The notes below the pieces were generated by a model. It ran no database searches. It was given only the letters and a program-made list of their open reading frames with translations, and was not told the origin of the DNA. A program made the position numbers and the translations under genes. DNA of 64,000 nucleotides from Atriophallophorus winterbourni (Eukaryota; Platyhelminthes; Trematoda; Plagiorchiida; Microphallidae), in NCBI GenBank assembly GCA_013407085.1, contig JACCGJ010005167.1, forward strand, positions 78,093 to 142,092, in the 5' to 3' direction. Shown piece by piece: positions 34,791 to 45,136 of this stretch (positions are counted from its first letter, which is position 1; every line of letters starts with the position of its first letter).

Positions 34791-35683
34791 ATTAATCAGG
34801 TAGGATGGTGCTCCGTCTGACATAATGGCTTTCACGGCATCACACCCAATGACGAATTCAACACATGTAAGCAGGAAGGTGCGGACATCTTCGGCTGTTT
34901 CCCTCCACATGATGCCTAATGATACAGGAAGTCTTTTACGGCAACCATCTACATTCATTAGTTGATACAAGAAATATTTCTCACGATAGGCATGGAATGT
35001 GCCATCGATGAGAATAAAATCAGAAAAACGATTAAACAAACTGAGCATTTCTTGGGGACTATAAATGAAATGCGTCATCTTGTTCATTCCGTCCAGCAGC
35101 ATGCGTTCTTTTCCATTGACGTTGAGTTCCGCTTACATTCGTCGAATATAGGCTGTGAAAATGGATTATTATAAGTATAGTTACCATAATCATTTTATTT
35201 TATTTTTATTTTTATAGCGATTACCTCGATTGTTTTGTCTTACAAAAACACGTCGACGGATATTCCCAGCATCCCAGCCTGTAACATTCGTCTCGAAACG
35301 AGTCTTCACATAATATCGGATAATGAATGATGAGTCTCTAATTTCAACCATCGGCTGAATGATAACCAGTTCAAAACGAGTTAGTCGTAAGTTGCGGAAG
35401 TGCCACGATCTGGCTTCACCGGTTTGTAATTCATGGTTATGGACCACTACTTGTGATACAAAAGAGGACATCACGGCGACCAACGTTGAAATACGCTTCG
35501 CAATGTGTTGCATTGGAATTTCGACGACGAAATCCACGTGTAGGCCTCTGTACGGATTCTTTCGTTGACACTCATATTCCATGAATGCCATCACCTCCGC
35601 TGGAGTTTTTTCGATGATTGTATGAAATAGTTGGTACCGGAAACATGAGTGAATTCTGCCAGCAATTGGTTCAATTCCTAGAG
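34791..35683 (-). pseudogene. MULE-type transposase-derived gene relic, best copy (unit 2)
   Basis: Upstream block: an open frame from about 35683 reads NSLGIEPIAGRIHSCFRYQ, continues through MAFMEYECQRKNPYRG and VVVHNHELQTG, and meets a donor-like GTAAGA after IRRRVF. Downstream block: from a tttcacag acceptor-like site comes AYIRRM, a TAA, then the MULE catalytic region MLLDGMNKMTHF, FILIDGTFHAYREKYFLY, MWRETAEDVRTF and AIMSDGAPSY. The TAA before the catalytic block is in all three copies, and the exon phases do not join the catalytic frame cleanly, so it is probably a pseudogene. The third acidic residue is lost. A domesticated, truncated MULE gene is the less likely alternative. Confidence 0.7.
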
Positions 35684-35945
35684 AATTTCAAACAACCGGT
35701 TTACAAATAGTTTCCTGAAAAAGCACAATCATTTCGTTAGCGCTCATAATTACTAAAGTGATTCTTGATCCGTGCGGAGCGATTTATTAGACTTAGACTT
35801 ATTAGACCTTAGCCAATCAAATAACCGTTTTCGAGAAGCGACCAATCAGATGTCAATTAAACGAACGTATGAAGGTATTTTGCATTTGAACTACTGAATA
35901 ATGACAAGTAGGCAGATTTAATTTCACAGCCCAGACGACCTTTTA

Positions 35946-36517
35946 CCCTTTCAGGACGGATGTAACCTCTTGGTTACATGAACTTTGCAAGTCATTTTAA
36001 GCTAATTCTAACTGAATTTTCCGAATTTTTTCGCACGGCGGCATACAGAATTTTGTCAACTGCAGGGTGGTTTTCTTATGCAATCATCATTGACTTGTCC
36101 ACAGTGAAATAGAAAGTATGTGCTGGTACGGGTTTCGAATGTATCCCCACAATTCGCAGTTTTGTGAGCCGAATAAAAATCGTGTGAAAGTCTCAGTTAT
36201 TATAAATTTTGTTCCAGTATAAACTTAGTGATGCCTACAAAGACATTATGTAAAAAAATTGGAATAAATCAGAAAATCTTCGAAATGCGTTGCGTTTAAA
36301 TAGACGTAACCTTTATGTTACATCCGGCAGAAGTCACCAAAATCGTACACTGTTGACTTATGCCGGATGTAACCAATTGGTTACATTTTGTTATTTCCTC
36401 AATTATGTGAATATCACAAACGTTTTATATTATTTGTGTTTTTTCACCCCTGGGCAACTCGTTTCCGGAGAAAAAATATTTTATTTCGGGTTAGAAAATA
36501 ATTCAGGCATGAAAGGG
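35946..36517. mobile_element. 572-bp TTAA-flanked MITE (unit 3)
   Basis: Same element as 19186-19757. The right flank is TTAA (36518-36521), but the left flank reads TTTA, a one-base change shared with unit 4. Termini CCCTTTCA.../...TGAAAGGG are intact. Confidence 0.75.
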
Positions 36518-36789
36518 TTAAGTGTTCATTCATTGTATTGAAATCTGGCACACATATCTTGGGTTTAAAAGTGCTGAAATTATCAATATTGGCTTTTCCT
36601 TTTGTCTAAAGTTCAACATCAAAATATGACTCTCATTCAATGAAATATCTAATTCCTCAGTGAGTATCGCTTTTATGTGGTATTAACATAAAACCTAATG
36701 GTTTGGAAATAACTGGTGATCCTATATATTTGAAACGTCGCCTGATTGCATATGGTTCAAAGGAACTTGTTCAGAAAGCGATCAATACG

Positions 36790-38172
36790 TTATGTGAACG
36801 TTGAGTTCGTTTTCGCGTAGAAGCCTCCAAACGGGCCACGCCAGTAGTTGTTGTTGGCCTCCGTCGGTCGATGTCGACCATGGATGTACATCAAAATCGC
36901 ATTAATTTTATCTTTCACAGCTTTTTGAATGACTAAACAGTCCCATTCGGAAGAAACAATCTCTCCCGCAGCGCTTGCAACGATAGTCAGAACTCTGTTG
37001 TAGTGCATCAGTTGCACGTCGGCGACGTGATATGCGTTCAGCAGCCAAGAACTGTATCTGCTCCTCCCCGGCTTGCAGACGACGCGTAACACAATGCCTC
37101 CAAAATGAGCGGTCAAGAGCAAGTTCTTCCAGCTCACGGGGTCAATCTCAAGAGCTTTCATATCACTTTTGCAAACATCTTTGCGTTCTGCCCATCGATC
37201 GTCTTCCTAATTGCAATTCACCATAGAGTAGATCTTTCGGAATACGACCATTTTCCATTCTATAGACATGACCAAGACACCGCATTCGGCGCTGACGTAA
37301 TGAGGTGAACATGCTCAGTAGACCAGCTTTTGATGCGTTAGTCACTCTGTCCATCCACGATATGTTCAACATACGACGGATGCTTTGTAGATGGAAAGAA
37401 TTCAGCTTCTGTTCGTGTCTTGCGTGGGTGGTCCAGGTATCACTGCCGTATAGTAAAGCATTTAGTACGCACGCGCTGTAAACTTTCATCTTTGTCTTTA
37501 CAGTCAGCTTGCGGTTACCCCTAACACGAGAGTTCAATCGGGACAAAACGACAGCTGCTTTGCCAATCCGCTTGTAAATCACCGTGTCTAGCGAGAGGTT
37601 ATCCGCAAGGGCTGAACCAAGATATGTGAAATGATGTACTGGTTCAAGCTGACAGTTTTCAACAGTGATGATTGGTGGCGATACAGTTTCTTGACCGAGG
37701 AATTTGGTCTTTCTCATGCTGATTGTTAGCCCAAAGTCTTTGTATGCTGACGAAAGACAGTCCCTCAGAGACTGGATGTGCTCTTAGGAGTGAGCAATAA
37801 AGGCTGCATTGTCGGCAAACTACAGGTCACGTATTACCACATCCCGTGCTTGGTTTGTGCTCTCAAACCGGTTCTGGTTGAAAAGCTTACCATCACTTCG
37901 CGTGCGTATGTAAATGCCTTCTGTTCTCGTCCTAAAATCGTGCTTCAGAAGCAGAGCAAAAATATGCCGAACAGCGTGGGGGCAGTAACACACCCTTGTT
38001 TGACGCCAATAGTTAAGCCTATGGAAAAGAGATGGTCAAACAAATCGTGTTTGTGGAGATTAATGATGCGAAGTTGTACAATTGAGGAGCCTGAAACTAT
38101 CTTATCTCGTTCAACGGCAAGATTAGAAGGACGGTATACCGGAAGCCAATCGACACAGATGACATTTTAAGA
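36790..38172 (-). mobile_element. RTE LINE, 3' half (unit 3)
   Basis: Same fragment and break points as 20030-21410. The frame 37717-37163 keeps FTYLGSALADN, RIGKAAVVLSRL, MLNISWMDRV, LRQRRMRCLGHVYRM and RIPKDLLYGEL. Immobile. Confidence 0.85.
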
Positions 38173-38233
38173 TTAACATCTGCGCATCCTAAAAGGGTAA
38201 TTTAGTCCCTTGCAAATCTCTATTCTACAAGGT

Positions 38234-38852
38234 TGACCGCCTCTACAGCGATGATGCCGATAAGAGGCAAATCATGGTCACCCAATGAGCATAATTAAGC
38301 GCCAATTGAACCGAGTTAAACATCTGCAACCGAAAACGGAAAACGTTTGTCGAGTGACGATATCTCTAACGTATGTCAAAAGTGCCCCCGAAGGAATAAG
38401 TCAAATCTTGAATATCGCAGGTATTGAAGTAACATATAAGGGAGGTAGAACTCTTCGCTAGGTATTAATGCATAGCAAAGAGAAGACTGCTTCAGATTGT
38501 GTGACAAACTGCATCCACAAAATAGATTGCAAGGATGGCGAGGGTGTTTACATTGTGCAAACATCTAGAGAATTATGCACCAGGGTAAACGAACATAGGC
38601 AACGAGTAGGAAAGCAACCCCGCAATCCCAGTGAATATCAATCACTGAATCGGAATTCTGCCCTAGCTGAACACGTGCGTGACACTGGACACAGCGTAGA
38701 CATTGGTAACTTGGAGTGATAAGTCGGGTGTGTGAAATCGTATATGAAAAGACTTCATGCCGAGGCAGTTGAAATAACAAAGGCTGGGGCGAATGTGGTG
38801 AACAAGGTGGGTAATCGGATATCTGAACAATCGGACGTTCGGTTATGCAGCG
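38234..38852 (+). mobile_element. Penelope-like GIY-YIG fragment (unit 3)
   Basis: Same fragment as 21472-22090, with the GVYIVQTSRELCTRVNEH and AEHVRDTGHSVD blocks in frame 38468-38719. The upstream linker frame is less open than in unit 2. Confidence 0.8.
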
Positions 38853-38951
38853 GATAAGGAACAACGTGCGTAACACCTAATGTGCACATGGATGTGATGA
38901 ATGTCGTGTGAATTTGCTTAAATAAGTTATATAAGCTGGTTGTACGGTGGA

Positions 38952-40303
38952 ATTACTAAGCTCAAATATGTCGAGATTGTACCTTTAACTCCTTTCAATA
39001 GATGATTGTAAACGTAAGGAGTTCCATAATAAAAAAACGCTTACTGAATAGAATGTGGAATAACCCATGCCAATTTGTGAGAGCGTGGGTTATAGTTTGA
39101 CCGGAGGCGAAATAGATGCCTTGGAGGATGAATATTTGAGTACAGTATTTTATAGGTGATTATTAATCCAAATCAAACTCATCTGCCAGCCGGTGTATCG
39201 AAATAAGGATGCACCGGTGGATAATCATACGGGAGGTCGCGAAGACATCCCACCATTTAAGTTGCACGGTGATAAATCCGTTCGCGCATCATGGTGTCCT
39301 ATTGACGTCACAGTGCCATAGCTTGCATTTGGGTAATCAAATACTGGGTTGATATAGGCATTTAGGAACAGGGTGAATGTTGTCAGAAAAACGTCCAAAA
39401 TTCGTCGAATCATACGTAGCATGCGGCTAGCTAGGTTGCACACGGCTTCGCATTGCATACTGTTCTTCAGACTTCCACAAATCCATACGCCGAGGTCCTT
39501 TTCTTTTTTGTCCATTCCAGGTGTTTCGAAACTAGGTTGTATGACAATGGGGAATCTTTACCTATTTGCAACATTTTACACTTTCTGAAGTTGAATGAAA
39601 GCGTTTTCCGCTATGACCAGCTGTTCAATATATCCAAATCGCTTTGTAAGAGCAAATAGTCCAGCGTGACTTGATTCATACCCTAAATTTAGCATCATCC
39701 GCAAAAAGAACCATCTTGGATCTGACGAGTTTTAGAAAGTCATTGATGTACACCAACAAAAGACCCGGATCAAGTACCAAAACTTGTGGGACACGGCTAG
39801 TGGATTTGATGTAGCAAGACATCACACCGTCGATACGTACAGTTGTCTTGCTATTAAAAAGGTAGCATCTCAACCAGGTAAGAATGCACTAATTTATAGC
39901 AAACTCTTGCAGCTTGCTCAGGAGTATAGAATGGTCCACGCGATCAAAAGGTTTTGATATGTATAAATAACAGGCGCGCACGCAACCACCCTCATACACC
40001 GCCTGCATCCAGTCGGTTATTTTCTCCAGAACGTTAGTCAAGCAAGAATGAGATTTCGGAAATCATGTTGCTTGCTGGACAACAAGTTTTGGGATTCGAG
40101 ATGACTCACAACTCGTTTTCAGACAAATCGCTCCATAAATTTCGAGATCAGTGAGAGGAGTGTAACAGGGATGTAATTTGTTGGGTCAGAACGAGTTCCA
40201 CTTTTGTAGATGGATGCTATGATCCCTCTCATCCAGTCAGCCGGTAAAACACCCTCCCTCAAAGGGTGATGTTTTACGAATACAGTGTCAAGTTGTAGTG
40301 ATT
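38952..40303 (-). mobile_element. CR1 fragment, minus strand (unit 3)
   Basis: Same fragment as 22190-23540, including frames 39873-39676 (LVYINDFLKLVRSKMVLFADDAKF) and 39515-39225 (KDLGVWICGSLKN). Shared disruptions show it is a duplicated fossil. Confidence 0.8.
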
Positions 40304-40805
40304 CTTATTATTCGAGCTTGTTGAGACTCGCGATGAAAAATTAATCATCCGTGTGGAAAATACCACGACGCCATCCATGTTTCAGCTGCTGCATATTCTA
40401 TTATTGAGTGGATGCCAACGGCCTTCTTGAATATTGCAATGTAAATATATTCACGTGTACTGTCGGCTGCATCGATTAAAATGCATTTGTTGTTATATTG
40501 CTTAATATTTAACATTTAAATTCTGAAGGTAGGTAGTGCTTCAGGGATCATCACAAGCCGGAACTTGATGAGAACAAAAATCATCTTGATTTTACATGCA
40601 AATAACAGTTGTATTATTTTTTATTATGATAATAACGTGCGTTAGGCAAAGTTAGGTTTGAGATTGCCTGCGTTTTGCTGCATCGGGTTAACCAGAAAAC
40701 ACGAAAATATCAATATTAAATAAAAATGTAGGGCTCTATTTTGTTATTCAATAGAAAATCTTTGCTTGATTCGATCATGTGAACAGATTCTGGGGAATGT
40801 GATGT

Positions 40806-41168
40806 TACAAACACATGATGTGTGCGCTGAATTTTTTTCACGTTTCTGACGCTCGCCTACGATTTCAAACACGTTGTAGGAATTTCGTGAGAGAAGTAAT
40901 TGGGCCTTGATTAAATGTTAAAAAATTTCATTACGTAATATTTGACAAATCAATATGCCAGTGGAAACGGTGCAATCTCAGTTACAATCACATAATGTGT
41001 GATTACGTGATTTTTATTAATTCACATTTCTGACGTTCTCGCACAATTTCAGAAATCTGGGAATTTCGTCACATAATTAATCGATTAAATTGTTCACATT
41101 AATCAAATATCAAAAGATTTCATTACGTAAAATTTGGCAAATCAATATGCCAGTGGAAACGGTGCAAT
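40806..41168 (+). repeat. Tandem duplication, two units (unit 3)
   Basis: Counterpart of 24046-24407, with both units retained and only scattered substitutions. No gene is seen in the flanks 40304-41800; the 71-codon frame at 41518 is shared with unit 2 but has no recognised motif. Confidence 0.65.
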
Positions 41169-41806
41169 ATATTACCAAGTTAGTTATAACGATGAGTTCC
41201 ACTGATTAACGTGTATCGGTTGAAATAATTTCGAAGATGATAATTCAGGCCATCGATAATGAGGATACTCCATTACAATTGTGACTAATAACACGCTAAT
41301 CAGTAAACACCGGTTAAAAGTCATGGCTCAGCTGACGTAAAGCTCAACGCCTGGGGCTGCTTAGGATGGTGGGAGAGAGCTTCAGATATCATTGGACTAT
41401 TAACGCTCGCCTTAAGCTTAGCAGCTTCAAGTCAATAAGGTGCCGACTCGTCACGGTAAGCTATCCTCATTAGGTACACGGGATTAGGAAACAAACAAAA
41501 AAACAAAAACTGCATTTTTGCGCAACCGTGATTCAAGTTGTTCACTCAAAGAGATAATCTTAGAACTTGGAAACGCAACATCCGATCCGTGCTTCCTGGA
41601 TTTCATGACACAGTTTCAAACGTCAGCATCGGTCGCTAATATACCGCTTTTTGTTGGCATGCAAAGAAGTTTGGTAGAAGTCAGCATGAATAACGTCGAA
41701 GTCAAGGGATTGAAAAAACTGTCTGACTGTTGAAAAATTGTCAGCTTGACCCATTACATCATTTCACATATAATGATGATAACCTTTCGCTAGACATAGA
41801 TTGAGA

Positions 41807-42200
41807 AGCACATTGACAAAGCAACTGGTGTATTGCCCCTTTTGAACTGCCATGTCTGGGGCAACCGCAAGCTGGCCGTGAGGACAAAATTGCTGTTTTG
41901 TTTCGTGCGTACTAAACGTTTTCCTATACGCAACATACCTGGATCATTTACGCAAGACACAGACGGAAGCTGCATGCTACTCGTTTAAGGAGCATCCGTC
42001 GCATCTTGAACATATCGTGGATGGAAAAAGTAAAAAATGCCGAAGAGTTTTCTGAAGCTGATCCCCATGGGAATGTTTATCTTACTAAGACGGCGCCACC
42101 TACGCTTGCTGGGCCATGTGTTAGAATATAAAATGGTCGTATTACAAAAGTTCAATTGTATCGATGGTTGAAATCAGGAAGTCTATCTTTGAACAAGTAA
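41807..42200 (+). mobile_element. RTE LINE scrap, plus strand (unit 3)
   Basis: Counterpart of 25045-25440 with the same broken RTE C-terminal blocks (NRKLAVRTK, RRHLRLLGHVLEYKM). Confidence 0.6.
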
Positions 42201-43057
42201 AACTTGAGTTACAAAAGAGATATGAAATAAATTGTCGTTAACCCTACGAGTTGGATAGAACTTGCTCTTGGCCTTTCACTGTGGATGCCCTTCATAGAAC
42301 GTCATCTTTAAGCTGTGAAAGAACAGTTACTGTGCTCGGTTACTGAACATAGTTGATGCCGATCAACAAGTATTTCCTTTCGCTGTTGGTACTACAGAAG
42401 AGATTAGTCCTTCTGAATCGGACTGTTTATTCATTCGAAATGCTACATTTGTAATGTACCTCCGTGGTCAACGTCGACTGAAGCAGGCTAACAACAAAGA
42501 CTACTGCTATATATACGCATATTCCCTTGCCTAATCAGTTTCCAAATGGGTGAAAATGTTCGATACAATGAAATTATTTTGTTTGAAATTGACCGGCTTC
42601 AAGCCACTATGGCGTGGTATTGAGAAGTATGTTTTTCACAGTGCGTACATGTTTACGTGCTTGCCAAAATAAGGTTTCACTTTTAATTTCTTGTGGCTGC
42701 CTTCGATCTAAATGAAATGAACTGCGCAATTCCATTTTCGTTATTCGTGCTACAAGTTTAACGCGAATGTGAACCTCACCATATGACTGAATCCTGTTGA
42801 TGTTGAGAACTGAATGAAAGAAATAACAACAACTTGATGTCCAAGAATCAACCCGCAAAAAATTGTTTTTAGCTGAATCGATTTCTACTGTCACCGATTT
42901 TCACACTTCAAATTCGCCTAGCATTTTGATTGACTTGAAATTTTGTCACTATATTCAAGCATTATTTAATCTAAAAACCGGGAAATCTTCTGGGGTCATC
43001 GGAAAAACCCCGCTAATATTGAAGAAATGTGCGAATTGGCTATGTAAACCACTCACA

Positions 43058-43202
43058 CGGGGATATGAGCAACACATTACTTTGGTCATCCATAAGCGCT
43101 TTGAGTGCTTTGACCAAGAATCACTTTGTGATTCTTTGTCTGAACATCGTGGTTCGTTGTACGAACCCTATATAACAGTGGCATACCAGTATGCACATGT
43201 TT
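43058..43202 (+). mobile_element. 145-bp SINE-like insertion with target duplication (unit 3)
   Basis: ACCACTCACA at 43048-43057 and 43203-43212. Same site and nearly the same sequence as 11063-11207, so units 1 and 3 descend from one insertion here, while unit 2 keeps the empty site. Confidence 0.8.
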
Positions 43203-43507
43203 ACCACTCACAACCTGTTCAAACAAACAATTCAGATTGCTAACGCGGAATAATTTCTCATATTTATAAAGGTGGATATCGCTCCAATGTTTCTAAGTGC
43301 CGACCCGTTACTCTGTTACCTATGATTTTAAAATTGCTTCAGCGCCTCATTGTTGAGGATCTCATGAAACATTTCGAAAATAATCAGTTGCTTTCGAGGA
43401 AACAGCATGGATTTAGAGGGAATTATTCCTGTTTATCTAATTTACTGATAACGCTGGATGATTGGACACAATCGGTAGACAAGGGACAAGCAATACACGC
43501 CTGTTAC

Positions 43508-43716
43508 TGTAATGAATTGTATTGTATTGAATTGAATAATCAGCCCAAGAATATAAGTGAGAACAACCGCGCTCACTCGAATCACAGTATGTATTGAATA
43601 ACAACCAGAATGAATGAATGACAATCAGAACTTGAATAATAGTACTATTGATTATTGTTGAATGAATGGTGATGAATGATTGATTATTATTGATCGTTAA
43701 TCGAACAATCACCACA
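43508..43716 (-). repeat. 3' LTR of the gag-only element
   Basis: 209 bp, TG...CA on the plus strand as written. Direct repeat of 44928-45136 with three substitutions, indicating a recent insertion relative to the old fragments around it. Confidence 0.92.
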
Positions 43717-43722
43717 ACCACC

Positions 43723-44898
43723 TCAGTTTGCGAATGATCCTGGGTTTGTATAATCCCAGTACGGCTTGTTCAACAAACGTTCTGATCTCCACGGAGGATC
43801 TAGCGAACCCGACACATCATCCACAGTTACCAACAATTGTATCGCTTTTTCAATGGCAGTAGTCCAAGGTGACAATGAGGCTTTTCCTCTAGCGGTTTTG
43901 AAAAGAATATTATCTGACGATCGTTTGGATGAGCTAGAAGGCAGTGGTGAATTCGCTTGATAAGATGAGTTTGGTGATTTATTTGAAATGGTATCTGATG
44001 AATTCTGAAGTTTGCAAACATTGAAGCCACTTTCTTGGTAATGAAAACTAGATTTTCCGTTTGAATCAATGATACAGGCGGATCTGGACATGTTAACAGG
44101 AGTATCGCTTGAATCGGTTGATAGGGAAGTCGAATTTTCTTCATCAAATAAAAGAGATTTAGCACTGTTAGAAATCAGTCGAACTGTCTCTCCAGATGCA
44201 GTTCGAATATCCAGAGTAACGGGAGTGTTCTCCATACTATGATAGGATGTATGAAAGTCAACGTTTCCTTTTCCGCCAAGCGGCATAGTTAAGGTATCAT
44301 CATCCTTTGTCTGCATCAGAGCCTTGGCTTTTTCACGTTTATGTGTATTGAGCATGACGGAATTTTCTGCTGGCGACAAATCTGTTGTTGCCACACGCGC
44401 ATCTTCATACTGTTCGCAGTGAGCTTGAACATCTTTAAAAGAGGGTTTTGGCAGCTTCAAGAGTTCATTCTGCAGAACACTGTCATGTATTCCAGCAATT
44501 AGACGATCTTTCAATTGCATATCTAACGACTCACCGAAGTTGCATTTCGCTGCCTGAATTAGCAATTGTAGAATAAAATCACGAATTCCTTCTTTGGGCT
44601 GACGCACCATGGAATGAAATTTTGCACTTTCGGTTGGCTCGAAATGTACAGGTTTCACGTTTTGCATTAAAAGCGTCTTCAACGTTTCGTATGGAAGAGA
44701 GATAGGGGAATCAGGATAGGCTAAATTCTTGATTAACGTATATGCAGATTTCCCGACTGCATTTAGAAAATGAACCGATTTTTTATCATTCTCAGCTTTC
44801 GGTCGTGTCATACACCAAATTTCGAATCTTTCACAATAGTCTTCTATTTCTCGAGCATTTGAATTTATATCGAGAGGTTCTAGACTTGAATTTGCCAT
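43723..44898 (-). CDS. Gag-like protein of the short LTR element
   Basis: 391 codons from an ATG (MANSSLEPLD) about 30 bp inside the 5' LTR to a TGA 6 bp before the 3' LTR. The N-terminal ~170 residues look like a Gypsy-type capsid region: CERFEIWC, LNAVGKSAYTLIKNL, YETLKTLL, FHSMVRQPKEGIRDFILQLLIQAA, LDMQLKDRLIAGI. No CCHC knuckle, RT or RNase H is present. VTLDIRTASGETVRLIS may be a decayed protease strand (DTG lost), and the last 20 residues (PWRSERLLNKPYWDY) resemble the RRSxRxxxPPxxY tail at the end of some Gypsy integrases. This suggests an internal deletion that fused gag to the pol terminus in frame. The frame is even open upstream through the whole 5' LTR. Confidence 0.8.
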   Translation of the reverse strand: MANSSLEPLDINSNAREIEDYCERFEIWCMTRPKAENDKKSVHFLNAVGKSAYTLIKNLAYPDSPISLPYETLKTLLMQNVKPVHFEPTESAKFHSMVRQPKEGIRDFILQLLIQAAKCNFGESLDMQLKDRLIAGIHDSVLQNELLKLPKPSFKDVQAHCEQYEDARVATTDLSPAENSVMLNTHKREKAKALMQTKDDDTLTMPLGGKGNVDFHTSYHSMENTPVTLDIRTASGETVRLISNSAKSLLFDEENSTSLSTDSSDTPVNMSRSACIIDSNGKSSFHYQESGFNVCKLQNSSDTISNKSPNSSYQANSPLPSSSSKRSSDNILFKTARGKASLSPWTTAIEKAIQLLVTVDDVSGSLDPPWRSERLLNKPYWDYTNPGSFAN

Positions 44899-44927
44899 GA
44901 CGAAATGATCCAGCTGGCGACGCCAAA

Positions 44928-45136
44928 TGTAATGAATTGTATTGTATTGAATTGAATTATCAGCCCAAGAATGTAAGTGAGAACAACCGCGCTCACTCGA
45001 ATCACAGTATGTATTGAATAACAACCAGAATGAATGAATAACAATCAGAACTTGAATAATAGTACTATTGATTATTGTTGAATGAATGGTGATGAATGAT
45101 TGATTATTATTGATCGTTAATCGAACAATCACCACA
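44928..45136 (-). repeat. 5' LTR of the gag-only element
   Basis: 209 bp direct repeat of 43508-43716. In sense orientation it should carry the promoter and polyadenylation signals; none could be assigned by eye. Confidence 0.92.

Larger units (their letters stand above)
19186..35945. repeat. Segmental duplication unit 2 (16.76 kb, reference unit)
   Basis: This is the most complete unit, running from the first base of one TTAA-flanked element to the same base of the next. Corresponding landmarks in unit 3 lie 16760-16762 bp downstream over the first 6.3 kb, and landmarks in unit 1 lie about 16.72 kb upstream over the asteroid gene. By eye the copies differ at a few percent of bases, with small indels. 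It lacks the SINE-like, LTR, RTE and CR1 insertions seen in unit 3 and has the best-preserved MULE-derived reading frames. Confidence 0.9.
43508..45136 (-). mobile_element. Complete short LTR retrotransposon, gag-only, minus strand
   Basis: A 1629-bp element with two 209-bp LTRs (43508-43716 and 44928-45136) that differ at only three positions. Each LTR starts TG and ends CA, and the element is flanked by the 5-bp target duplication GTTAC (43503-43507 and 45137-45141). In sense orientation (minus strand) the 5' LTR is at 44928-45136. A candidate primer-binding site TGGCGTCGCCAGCTGG starts two bases inside it, and a purine-rich GAGGTGG precedes the 3' LTR. Only a gag-like ORF is present, so movement would need enzymes in trans. 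The 5-bp duplication and gag type fit a Gypsy-like origin. Confidence 0.92.

Noticed and set aside
43766..44165. Overlapping frames on both strands within the gag region
   Set aside because: Shadows of the gag frame.
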